From DTKY01 sp037440765 (GTDB lineage Bacteria; Acidobacteriota; Terriglobia; Bryobacterales; Bryobacteraceae): 64,000 nucleotides of DNA. Below are positions 45,024 to 53,069 of the stretch, in pieces. Below the pieces are notes generated by a model that was not told where the DNA came from, did not search any database, and saw only the letters and a program-made list of their open reading frames with translations. Each line of letters starts with the position of its first letter. Position 1 is the first letter of the stretch. A program made the position numbers and the translations under genes. The DNA lies in contig JBBITL010000020.1 of the NCBI GenBank assembly GCA_037440765.1, forward strand, positions 1 to 64,000, given 5' to 3'.

Positions 45024-47315
45024 ATGGATTTCCTGGAGGGTCTCAATTCCCAGCAGCGTGAAGCGGTGTGCATAGGGGATGGTCCGGTTCTGATCCTGGC
45101 GGGCGCCGGCAGCGGCAAGACCCGCGTGATCACGCACCGGATCGCGCGGCTGGTGGCGGTGGGCCGCGTTCCGGCCGACCGCATCCTGGCGGTCACCTTC
45201 ACCAACAAGGCGGCCGGCGAGATGCGCGGCCGGGTGCTGGGCCTGCTGGGCGGCGCCGGCGCCGGCTCGCAGCCGTGGCTTTCCACGTTCCACTCCTTCT
45301 CGGTGAGGCTGCTGCGCAGCGACGGCGCTTCCCTGGCGCAGCTTCGCCCCGGCTTCAAGACGTCGTTCACCATTTACGACGAAGACGACCAGTTGGCGGT
45401 GATCAAGTCCGTGTACAAGCGGCTCGGATTGGACGACGAGTTCATGCCGTACCGGGCGGCGCTGTCCCGGATCAGTTTCGCCAAGAACCACAAGCAGTCG
45501 CCGGCCGATATCCTGAAATCCGCCACGGACCCCAAGGCCGCCCGCCTGGCCAGCGTCTTCGAAGAGTACGAAGGCAGCCTCCGCCAGGCTAATGCGCTGG
45601 ATTTCGACGATCTGCTGCTTGAGTCGGTCCGCCTTCTGGCTGGCGACGAGGCGGTCCGGCTGGCCTGGAACCGCCGCTTCAGCCACCTGATGATCGACGA
45701 ATACCAGGACACCAACCGGAGCCAGTACGAACTGATGCGCCTGCTGACGGTGACACACCAGAACGTCTGCGTGGTCGGTGACGAGGACCAGTCGATCTAC
45801 GGCTGGCGGGGGGCCGACATCCGCAACATTCTGGACTTCGAGCGGGACTACCCGGGCGCCAGGGTCATCCGGCTGGAGCAGAACTACCGCTCCACCGAGC
45901 ACATCCTGCAAGCCGCCAGCGCCCTGGTGGCGCGCAACCGGGACCGCAAGGGCAAATGGCTGTGGACCGACCGGAAGGGCGGCGAACTGATAGGACTGGC
46001 CGAGGCGGCAGACGGCGAACAGGAGGCGCTGTTCATCGCCGACGCGGTCCGGCGGACGCTCGGCGAGGACCCCTCCGCCCGGGTTGCCGTGCTGTACCGG
46101 ACCAACGCCCAGTCGAGGCAACTGGAGGAGGCGCTCAGGCGGTACGGCGTCCGCTACCATGTGGTCAGCGGCTTCAGCTTCTACCAGAGGGCCGAGATCC
46201 GGGATGCGCTGGCCTATATGAAGGCGCTCATCTCGCCTGAGGATTCGATAAGCCTGTCGCGCATCATCAACACCCCGGCGCGCGGCATCGGCCGCTCGAC
46301 GCTCGAGCAGTTGGATCGCCACGCCGCCGAGCATGGCGCGAGCGCCTGGGACTCGATTGGGCGGATACTGGGGCAGGGCGTCTTGCCCGCCCGCGCGCAG
46401 GCCGCGCTGGCGGGGTTCCGGAGCATGATCCTGGAACTGAGAGGGACAGCCTGCGGCCAGCCTGTGGACTCCGTGCTCCGGCTCGTGCTGGAGCGCACAG
46501 GCTACCGCAAGATGTTCGAGTCCGACCAGAGCCCCGAGGCCCAGAGCCGCATCGAGAACCTGAACGAACTGCTGAACGCCGCGGCCGAGGCCGCCGAGCG
46601 CGGCGAGGGCATCGCCGAATTCCTGGACCATGCCGCGCTGGTGTCGGACGCCGACCGGCTGGATGAGCGCGCGCAGGTTTCCCTGCTCACGCTGCACACG
46701 GCCAAGGGGCTGGAGTTTCCGGTGGTCTTCATCGCCGGGATGGAGGAGGGCCTGTGCCCGCACAGCCGCAGCCTCGGCTCCGCGCCGATGATGGAGGAGG
46801 AGCGCCGCCTGTGCTACGTCGGGATGACCCGCGCCCAGAGCCGGCTCATTCTGACATGGGCGCGCTCGCGCCGCCGCTTCGGCGGCGGGTCCCTGACCTC
46901 CTCCCAGCGTTCCCGCTTCCTGCAAGAGATACCGGCCAGGCTGACGCGCGCCCTGGCGCCCGGGCTGGGCGCCCCCCAGGTTGACCTCCTGGCGGAGCGC
47001 CACATGGTGCGCGAGAGCGTGAAGCGGACAACGTATACTGGAAAGACATACAATTCCCTGGAGCACATTGAGCAGTTTTTCGCCGGGCGCGGCGGGACGC
47101 CGGCGCCCGAGCCTCAGCGGGCTGCGGCTCCGGCGAAGCCGCGCCGCGGCAAGGCTGCCGGCGCCGGGGCGGTCGTCCAGCATCCGCGCTGGGGCCGCGG
47201 CACGGTGCTCCGCAAAGAGGGCGAGGGGGATGACGCCAAGCTGACCGTGCAGTTCCCCGGGCACGGACTGAAGAAGCTCGTACAGAAGTACGCGGGGTTG
47301 AGAACGGAAGAATGA
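45024..47315 (+). CDS. pcrA: UvrD/PcrA-type 3'-5' DNA helicase
   Basis: This superfamily 1 helicase unwinds DNA in repair and clears proteins from DNA. The 763-aa protein has the Q motif LNSQQREAV, the Walker A GAGSGKT near 27-33, TFTNKAAGEM, the Walker B region IDEYQDTN near 223-230, GDEDQSIYGWRGA (motif III), EQNYRST (motif IV), TLHTAKGLEFPVVF (motif V) and VGMTRAQSRLIL (motif VI). The C-terminal VVQHPRWGRGTVLRKEGEG is the PcrA-type RNA polymerase-binding Tudor-like domain, which favours PcrA/UvrD over Rep. Confidence 0.95.
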   Translation: MDFLEGLNSQQREAVCIGDGPVLILAGAGSGKTRVITHRIARLVAVGRVPADRILAVTFTNKAAGEMRGRVLGLLGGAGAGSQPWLSTFHSFSVRLLRSDGASLAQLRPGFKTSFTIYDEDDQLAVIKSVYKRLGLDDEFMPYRAALSRISFAKNHKQSPADILKSATDPKAARLASVFEEYEGSLRQANALDFDDLLLESVRLLAGDEAVRLAWNRRFSHLMIDEYQDTNRSQYELMRLLTVTHQNVCVVGDEDQSIYGWRGADIRNILDFERDYPGARVIRLEQNYRSTEHILQAASALVARNRDRKGKWLWTDRKGGELIGLAEAADGEQEALFIADAVRRTLGEDPSARVAVLYRTNAQSRQLEEALRRYGVRYHVVSGFSFYQRAEIRDALAYMKALISPEDSISLSRIINTPARGIGRSTLEQLDRHAAEHGASAWDSIGRILGQGVLPARAQAALAGFRSMILELRGTACGQPVDSVLRLVLERTGYRKMFESDQSPEAQSRIENLNELLNAAAEAAERGEGIAEFLDHAALVSDADRLDERAQVSLLTLHTAKGLEFPVVFIAGMEEGLCPHSRSLGSAPMMEEERRLCYVGMTRAQSRLILTWARSRRRFGGGSLTSSQRSRFLQEIPARLTRALAPGLGAPQVDLLAERHMVRESVKRTTYTGKTYNSLEHIEQFFAGRGGTPAPEPQRAAAPAKPRRGKAAGAGAVVQHPRWGRGTVLRKEGEGDDAKLTVQFPGHGLKKLVQKYAGLRTEE

Positions 47316-47470
47316 ACACCACGAACGTCACCGACAAAGCCGAACGCAAGAAGCTCAAGAGAACCGCGCGCAAGAAGGCCGCGCCGAAGGCCAAGCGGCC
47401 GTCGGGAACGGCCCGCGGCTCCCTGAAGCGCAAAGTCAGGAAGATGGCCAAGGGCCAGCGGAAGCGCTAG
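47312..47470 (+). CDS. Tiny Lys/Arg-rich protein, 52 aa
   Basis: A short frame overlaps the helicase stop as ATGA and encodes a very basic peptide: about 40% Lys or Arg, no aromatic residue, with RKKAAPKAKRPSGTARGS and ending KMAKGQRKR. It could bind nucleic acid, like small histone-like or ribosome-linked proteins, but nothing shows this directly. Coupling to the helicase gene and its GC-rich third positions support coding. Confidence 0.6.
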   Translation: MNTTNVTDKAERKKLKRTARKKAAPKAKRPSGTARGSLKRKVRKMAKGQRKR

Positions 47471-47489
47471 GCTTCGGGCTGCCGGCCAC

Positions 47490-49005
47490 ATGTCGCAGCT
47501 CTTCCGCACCAGGAGCGTCGAGAGCCTGCTGGCGGCCGCCGAGGATCCTGCCCGGCGGCTCCGCCGGACGCTCGGTCCCTGGAGCCTGACGGGGCTGGGC
47601 ATCGGAGCGGTCATCGGCGGCGGCATCTTCATACTCTCCGGCACGGCGGCTGCCGGAGAGACGATCGCCTATAAATCGATCCTGAACGCGCCGGTGCTGG
47701 ATCTGCTGATGCACGGCTCGGCCGCGGTCTCCACGACCGGCAGGCCGGGGGCGGGGCCGGCGGTCTCGCTCTCATTTCTTCTGACCGCCATCGCTTGCGG
47801 CTTCGCCGCGCTGTGTTACGCGGAGCTGGCCTCGATGATCCCGGTTGCGGGCAGCGCCTACACGTACTCCTACGCGACGCTCGGCGAGATCTTCGCCTGG
47901 ATCATCGGCTGGGACCTGATCCTGGAGTACGCGGTCTCGAACATGGCCGTGGCAGTAGGCTTCTCGGCGTATCTTCAGGACATCCTGGAGAGCATGCTCG
48001 GCCTGCGCCTGCCGGAGGTGCTGTCGGGGCCGATGATAGCCGGCGGGCAATTAACGGGAAACTGGTTCAACCTCCCGGCCATGCTGGTTCTGCTCGCGCT
48101 GACCACGATCCTGGTGCGCGGCGTCCGCCAGAGCGCGGAGACCAACAACGTGATGGTGGTCATCAAGCTGGCTGCGATCCTGCTCTTCATTTTCGGGGCC
48201 GCCGGCGCCGTGCGCGCCGAGAACTGGCATCCCTACATGCCGAACGGATTCCAGGGCGTGCTGACGGGGGCGGCCATCGTCTTCTTCNNNNNNNNNNNNN
48301 NNNNNNNNNNNNNNNNGATTTGACTCGGTATCGACCGCCGCCGAGGAATGCCGGCGGCCGCAGCGCGACCTGCCCATCGGCATCATCGCCACCCTGGCCG
48401 CCTGCGCCGTTCTGTACACGGCTGTGGCCGCGGTGCTGACGGGCATCGCCGACTACCGGACGCTCGGCAACGCGGCCCCGGTCGCCGGCGCGCTGAAGGA
48501 CCTGGGCTACGACAACATCCGGCGCCTGGTGAGCGTGGGCGCGGTCATCGGCATGATCTCTTCTCTGCTGGTCTATCAATACGGGCAGGCCAGGATATGG
48601 TTCGCCATGTCGCGCGACGGCCTGCTGCCGGCGGCCTTCTCCAAAGTCCACCGGGTGCACCGCACGCCGCACGTGAGCACCTGGGTGGCGGGTCTGGCCG
48701 TGGGGATTCCGGCGGGGATCTGGGACATCGGCACGTTCGCCGATCTGTCGAACATCGGCACGCTGTTCGCTTTCGCCCTGGTGTCGGCGAGCGTCATTGT
48801 CCTGCGCCGCCGCCAGCCGGAACGGCGGCGCGCCTTCAGGGTGCCACTGGCGCCGTGGCTGCCGGCCGCGTCGATTCTCTGCTGCCTGGTGCTGATGATG
48901 AGCCTTCCGCTGGAAACGTGGCTGCGTTTCGCGGGGTGGCTGCTGATCGGGCTGGCGATCTACTTCGCCTTCGGCCGGAAGCACAGCAAGCTGGCCGCGC
49001 CGTGA
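47490..49005 (+). CDS. APC-family amino acid permease, interrupted by an assembly gap
   Basis: This is a cationic-amino-acid-transporter-like permease of the APC superfamily with about 12 membrane segments. The first part (47490-48287) has GLGIGAVIGGGIFILSG near 34-50, the family start, and YAELASMIPVAGSAYTYSYATLGE. After the gap the frame resumes at 48319 with FDSVSTAAEE and PQRDLPIGIIATL. In this family the joint reads VFFAYIGFD, so about 10 nt (coding A-Y-I and the first base of Gly) are missing while 29 N are written; the written gap breaks the frame. I treat it as one intact gene with an assembly error. Confidence 0.88.
48288..48316. other. Run of 29 N (assembly gap)
   Basis: The flanking frames require a real gap of 3n+1 nt; 29 does not satisfy this. 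The family sequence suggests 10 nt. Confidence 0.95.
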
Positions 49006-49013
49006 CGCTCACC

Positions 49014-49098
49014 GGGCCGCAAGCGTGAGCGGGCAGGTCCGCTCCCTTACGGCCGCGCCTCCGCGCTGTCGCCGAACCGCGAGCGTGGGCGAGCGGCC
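49014..49098. repeat. REP-like repeat cluster, copy E
   Basis: Three units lie between the convergent permease and GNAT genes: 49014-49034 (plus orientation, CCGCAAGCGTGAGCGGGC), 49036-49059 (inverse, GGTCCGCTCCCTTACGGCCG) and 49072-49098 (plus, CCGAACCGCGAGCGTGGGCG). The last two form an inverted pair. The cluster runs into the 3' end of the GNAT gene and encodes its last residues. Confidence 0.65.
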
Positions 49099-50096
49099 AG
49101 GTCCCACACCATGGCCGAGAATTCATGGGCGGTCCGGAACCCGACCCGCTCGTAGAGCCCGACGGCATCGGTGTTTGCGGCGGTGACTGTCAGGCTCGCC
49201 TTGCGGCAGCCGGCCTCGGCCAGCGCCCTCAGGGAGCGCCGCAACAACTCGTAGCCGAGCCCCCTGCCCTTCAGCGAAGGCGCCACGCATATCTGCGTGA
49301 TGTGCCCGACGCCGGCGGAGAGCGTGCTTGCCAGCGACACGCCGCAGGCGCGGCCGGTCCACGCGTCCAGCGCCACGAAAGAGGCGGGCGCGAAGAAGGC
49401 GCCGCAGCCGGGGTACTGCACGATGTTGTTCAGGAATCGCCGCGCGCCGGAGACCGAGCGGTACTGATCGTTCACGTCGCTGTCCACGTGACCATGGTAG
49501 GCAGCGGCGATCACCGCCGCCACTTCCTCGACGCGCCGCGCAGTCCAGCCCTCGATCAGGGCCTTCCGCGCCGCCGCGCCGGGCGCAAGGGCGGCGATAG
49601 CGCGGTCAGGAATAACCATGAAATACCGCGGGTGGGTTCGGAGCTGGTCCTCGCGATGGGGGCGGAAACCCAGCGGCCAGGTCAGCATCATCAACTGGGA
49701 CTCGATGCGCGTCACCGCCCACTCGCGGCACAGTTCGCCCAGGGCGGCGTCCAGAAGCCGGCTCTCGTTGGCAGGGTTGCGGCAGGCGGCCGACACATAC
49801 AGGTCCCCGATCAGCCCCTTGCGGTCTTCGGAAACGACATAGACGTAGCCTACGGCGGCCTCACCAGCCATCAGGGCCGAGCCGGCAAGCGTGCGGAGGC
49901 CGACGAAGCGCCTGACCATTTCGGCCGAGGGCCGGAAATCCCAGCCGAGCCGGGCCTGCCATTCGGCGGTCTCCTCCTCGAGCAGGCCATCGAGCGCGGC
50001 CACGCGCAATTGCCGCAGGCTCACCACCTGGAGCAAACGCACTTCCCTGGCCGCAGCCATCCTACGGGCATTATATGCCGCCGTGGATAGCGCCAT
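49047..50096 (-). CDS. Double GNAT-domain N-acetyltransferase
   Basis: This 349-aa protein has two GNAT-like halves. The first (about 15-170) is poorly conserved, with GDLYVSAACRNPANESRLLDAAL as a possible acetyl-CoA loop. The second (about 185-335) has ITQICVAPSLKGRGLGYELLRR, with the acetyl-CoA motif R/Q-x-x-G-x-G/A as KGRGLG, and AANTDAVGLYERVGF at the end, both typical. The acceptor is unknown. ATG 50096 overlaps the upstream gene's stop as TAATG; ATG 50060 is an alternative. The last residues, AARPRSRFGDSAEARP, come from a REP-like repeat. Confidence 0.8.
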   Translation of the reverse strand: MALSTAAYNARRMAAAREVRLLQVVSLRQLRVAALDGLLEEETAEWQARLGWDFRPSAEMVRRFVGLRTLAGSALMAGEAAVGYVYVVSEDRKGLIGDLYVSAACRNPANESRLLDAALGELCREWAVTRIESQLMMLTWPLGFRPHREDQLRTHPRYFMVIPDRAIAALAPGAAARKALIEGWTARRVEEVAAVIAAAYHGHVDSDVNDQYRSVSGARRFLNNIVQYPGCGAFFAPASFVALDAWTGRACGVSLASTLSAGVGHITQICVAPSLKGRGLGYELLRRSLRALAEAGCRKASLTVTAANTDAVGLYERVGFRTAHEFSAMVWDLAARPRSRFGDSAEARP

Positions 50097-50701
50097 TACT
50101 GGTTCAACGGGATCTCGATGTAGAACAGCTCGCGGCGGGTGGCGGCTTCCCGGATTCCGGTGATGTAGAGGACCGAGCCCGGGCGATGCGCCGTCTGGAA
50201 GTAGAAGAACCCGCTTGCCGTCTCTCCCGGCGGCAGCATGACGGCGGCAAAGGCGCGCCCTTCGATCTCCCAGGCCGAAAGCGGGCTCTTTCTGATGCTG
50301 GCGCGGGGCGGGGCGGGCACGGGTAGGGGGTTGCGGTTGATGCGAGGCTGTTCCACGCCCCTGACGCGGGCCACCTCCCGCGCCGGAGTGGCTTCGATCT
50401 TCTGGCGGGACGGCAGGATGTACTCCACCGTCATTCCCTTCAGCGTCAGCGCCTCGTCGCCGGAGTTCCGCATCAGGACAAGGACAGGCAGGATGCCGTG
50501 CTGATTCGGATTCAACCTGCCGAATGCCCTCTTCGTCTCCGCCGGGGTGGAGTACGCAGCGGCTGCCACGGTCAGCCTCTCGACCGTCTGCGCGTTGGAG
50601 AAGGACTCGATCCGGCCAGGGTCGAACTTCTCTTCCTTGTCGGCTCCGTACGCCGTGACTATACTCAGGAGTAGAACCAACGACTTGGATGCGAAGCTCA
50701 T
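50096..50701 (-). CDS. Secreted protein of unknown function
   Basis: This 201-aa protein has a signal peptide (about 1-19, hydrophobic core LVLLLSIVTAYG, cut near YGA/D). The mature part is probably beta-rich: it has LPVLVLMRNSGDEALTLKGM, AAVMLPPGETASGFFYF, and ELFYIEIPL at the end, which look like strands of an immunoglobulin-like fold. I recognise no named domain. It is divergent from waaA-lpxK, with the two 5' ends overlapping by about 17 nt, and coupled to the GNAT gene. Confidence 0.7.
   Translation of the reverse strand: MSFASKSLVLLLSIVTAYGADKEEKFDPGRIESFSNAQTVERLTVAAAAYSTPAETKRAFGRLNPNQHGILPVLVLMRNSGDEALTLKGMTVEYILPSRQKIEATPAREVARVRGVEQPRINRNPLPVPAPPRASIRKSPLSAWEIEGRAFAAVMLPPGETASGFFYFQTAHRPGSVLYITGIREAATRRELFYIEIPLNQ
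50637..50665 (+). promoter_or_regulatory. Putative promoter of waaA-lpxK
   Basis: TTGTCG (50637-50642, 4/6) and TATACT (50660-50665, 5/6) are 17 bp apart. It lies inside the coding region of the divergent secreted-protein gene. Confidence 0.45.
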
Positions 50702-53069
50702 CTACCTGCTCTACAGAGCCCTACAGTGGGCCGCGTCCCCTTTCATCCTAGCCTACTTCCTGCTGCGCACCGCCAGGGACCGCCGCTACATCAGACGCTT
50801 TGCCGAGAGGCTCGGTTTCCTGCCGGCATCGTTCCGGCAAGCATCGCCGGGGGCGGTCTGGCTGCACGCCGTGTCGGTCGGAGAGGTGCTTTCCGCCGTG
50901 GAGTTGCTGCGGCGGCTGCGGATGCGGCTCCCCGGGGTCCGCTTGTTCGTCTCAACTTCCACGCTGGCTGGCCGCGCCCTGGCTGATCAGCGGCTGCCGG
51001 GGATTGCAGACGGCGTTTTCTACGCCCCGCTCGACTTCTGTTTCGCGGTGCGCCGCGCGCTGCGGGCGCTTCGACCCGCTGTGGTGGTGGTGGCGGAGAC
51101 CGAGATCTGGCCCAACCTGTACCGTGAGGCCAAGCGCGCAGGCTGCGGCCTCCTGGTTGTCAACGGACGCATATCGGACCGCGCCGAACCGCGCTACAGG
51201 AGGTTCGGCTGGTTCTTCCGGCAGGCGCTCCGCTGGCCGGACATGATTCTGGCCCAGAGCGAGGCAAACAGGGATCGCTACCTGGCGCTGGGCGCGTCCG
51301 CCGTGCGGACCATTGACGGCGGCAACCTGAAGTACGACTTTCAGCCGGGCGGGGCCGGGATTCCGGGCGACATCCGGCGCTTTCTGGAGCGCACGCAGCC
51401 GTCCGGGGTCTGGATCGCCGCCAGCACCATGCCGCCGGCCGCGGCGGGAGATATCGACGAAGACGACGTTGTGATCGGCGCCTTTGACGTCCTGGCCGGC
51501 GGCCACCCCCGGCTGCTGCTGGTCCTGGCGCCCCGCAAGCCCGAGCGGTTCGACGTGGCGGCGGAGAAACTTGCGCGGGCAGGAGTCCGTTTCGTCCGCC
51601 GCTCCCGTCTTACAGAAGACCCGCCTGCGCTCAAGCTCCCCGGCGCGTTGCTGCTGGATTCCATCGGCGAACTGGGGGCGATGTTCGAACTGGAGAGCGT
51701 CGTCTTCATGGGCGGCTCGCTGGCGGCTCGCGGCGGGCACAACCTTCTGGAGCCGGCCTCTTTCGGCCGCGCCGTGGTGACGGGGCCTCACATGCAGAAC
51801 TTCGCTGAGATCGCAGCGGAGTTCGGCCGCGAGGGCGGATGCCTGGAGATTGCGGGTCCCGGCGAACTGGCGGGCGCGACCGGCCGGCTGCTCGGCGACC
51901 CGGCCTCACGAGAGACGATAGGCGCTCGCGCGAAGCGGCTCGCCGGAGCCAGGCGCGGCGCAACCCAGCGGGCCGTGGAGGCGATCGCCGAACTGCACAG
52001 GCGGGCTATGCCTGTCAGCAGGCATCCATTCCCGCTGCTCCAGATCCTGTGGCCGATGACCGGCCCGTGGCGGCTGGGAGCGGCCTGGAAGCGCCGTCGC
52101 GACCAGGCGCGCGAGAAGCGTCTGGACACTCCGGTCATCAGCGTAGGCAGCCTGAGCATGGGGGGCAGCGGCAAGACGCCGTTCGTGCTGTGGCTGGCGC
52201 GGCGGCTTGGGGAAGCCGGCTTGCAGCCCGCGATTCTCACGCGCGGCTACCGGCGCGAGGTCTCCGAGAACCTGAGCGTATTTGCGGCAGGCGCCCGGGC
52301 GCCGGTTTCGCACACCGGCGACGAGGCGCAGATGTTCCTGCGGTCGGGGGTTGCTCCGGTAGGCATCGGCGCAGACCGCGCGGCGGCGGGGCGCGCTCTG
52401 GAGGAGCGTTTCAGGCCTGGCGTTCTGATCCTGGACGACGGCTTCCAGCACCGGCGCCTGGCGCGTGACCTGGACATAGTCCTGGTGGATGCGCTCGACC
52501 CGTCGGGTGGAGGCGCTTTGTTCCCTCTGGGGCGGCTCCGGGAGCCGCTCGGGGCGCTGGCCCGCGCGGGCCTGATCGTGATCACGAGGGCCGAGGCGGG
52601 CCGGGAGTATCCTGGCATCGAGGCTCTGATAAGGAACCACAACGCACGCGCTCCAGTCTTCAGGGCCGCTGTATCGCCGGAGAAGTGGTTCGATGCCGGC
52701 TCCGGCGAGGAATTCGAGCCCGGCGGGTTGCCCTGCTCGAGGGTCGCGGCCTTCTGCGGGCTGGCCAACCCCGCCTCTTTCTGGCGGACGCTGGACTCGC
52801 TGGGCTTGGCGCCGGTGATGCGGCGGCAGTTCCCGGACCACCACCGCTACCGGGCCGATGAGCTGCGCCGGCTGGCCGCCGACGCCCGCCGGGCGGGCGC
52901 CGAGGCGATGCTTACCACCGAGAAGGACCTCATGAACATGGGCGCCGCCGCGGGCGTTGTCGCGCCTCTGCGCCTGTTCTGGCTGAGGATCGGACTCGAG
53001 GTGGAGGACGCCGGCAGCCTCCTGCGAGCGCTCCCGCTTCGCCGGATGCAGCCTACTGCCCCTGAATAG
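50685..53069 (+). CDS. waaA-lpxK: Fused Kdo transferase (WaaA) and tetraacyldisaccharide 4'-kinase (LpxK)
   Basis: This one continuous 794-aa frame encodes two enzymes of lipid A-Kdo synthesis. Residues about 1-435 are WaaA/KdtA: an N-terminal membrane-anchor segment, AVWLHAVSVGEVLSAVELL near 57-75 with the catalytic Glu in SVGE (64-67), AETEIWPNLYREAK near 137-150, and GGHNLLEPASFG near 350-361 for CMP-Kdo binding. Residues about 445-794 are LpxK: GSLSMGGSGKT at 488-498 is its P-loop, followed by TRGYRRE, GDEAQMFLR and LDDGFQHRRLARDLDIVLVD. No stop or start separates them. LpxK phosphorylates before WaaA adds Kdo, so order of fusion is opposite to order of action. I start at TTG 50685; GTG 50655 is possible. 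The inner membrane is its place of action. Confidence 0.93.
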   Translation: MDAKLIYLLYRALQWAASPFILAYFLLRTARDRRYIRRFAERLGFLPASFRQASPGAVWLHAVSVGEVLSAVELLRRLRMRLPGVRLFVSTSTLAGRALADQRLPGIADGVFYAPLDFCFAVRRALRALRPAVVVVAETEIWPNLYREAKRAGCGLLVVNGRISDRAEPRYRRFGWFFRQALRWPDMILAQSEANRDRYLALGASAVRTIDGGNLKYDFQPGGAGIPGDIRRFLERTQPSGVWIAASTMPPAAAGDIDEDDVVIGAFDVLAGGHPRLLLVLAPRKPERFDVAAEKLARAGVRFVRRSRLTEDPPALKLPGALLLDSIGELGAMFELESVVFMGGSLAARGGHNLLEPASFGRAVVTGPHMQNFAEIAAEFGREGGCLEIAGPGELAGATGRLLGDPASRETIGARAKRLAGARRGATQRAVEAIAELHRRAMPVSRHPFPLLQILWPMTGPWRLGAAWKRRRDQAREKRLDTPVISVGSLSMGGSGKTPFVLWLARRLGEAGLQPAILTRGYRREVSENLSVFAAGARAPVSHTGDEAQMFLRSGVAPVGIGADRAAAGRALEERFRPGVLILDDGFQHRRLARDLDIVLVDALDPSGGGALFPLGRLREPLGALARAGLIVITRAEAGREYPGIEALIRNHNARAPVFRAAVSPEKWFDAGSGEEFEPGGLPCSRVAAFCGLANPASFWRTLDSLGLAPVMRRQFPDHHRYRADELRRLAADARRAGAEAMLTTEKDLMNMGAAAGVVAPLRLFWLRIGLEVEDAGSLLRALPLRRMQPTAPE

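Noticed and set aside
47490..49005. Permease as a pseudogene with a frameshift
   Set aside because: The only frame break coincides with the N run; both sides are otherwise intact and join well if about 10 nt are missing.
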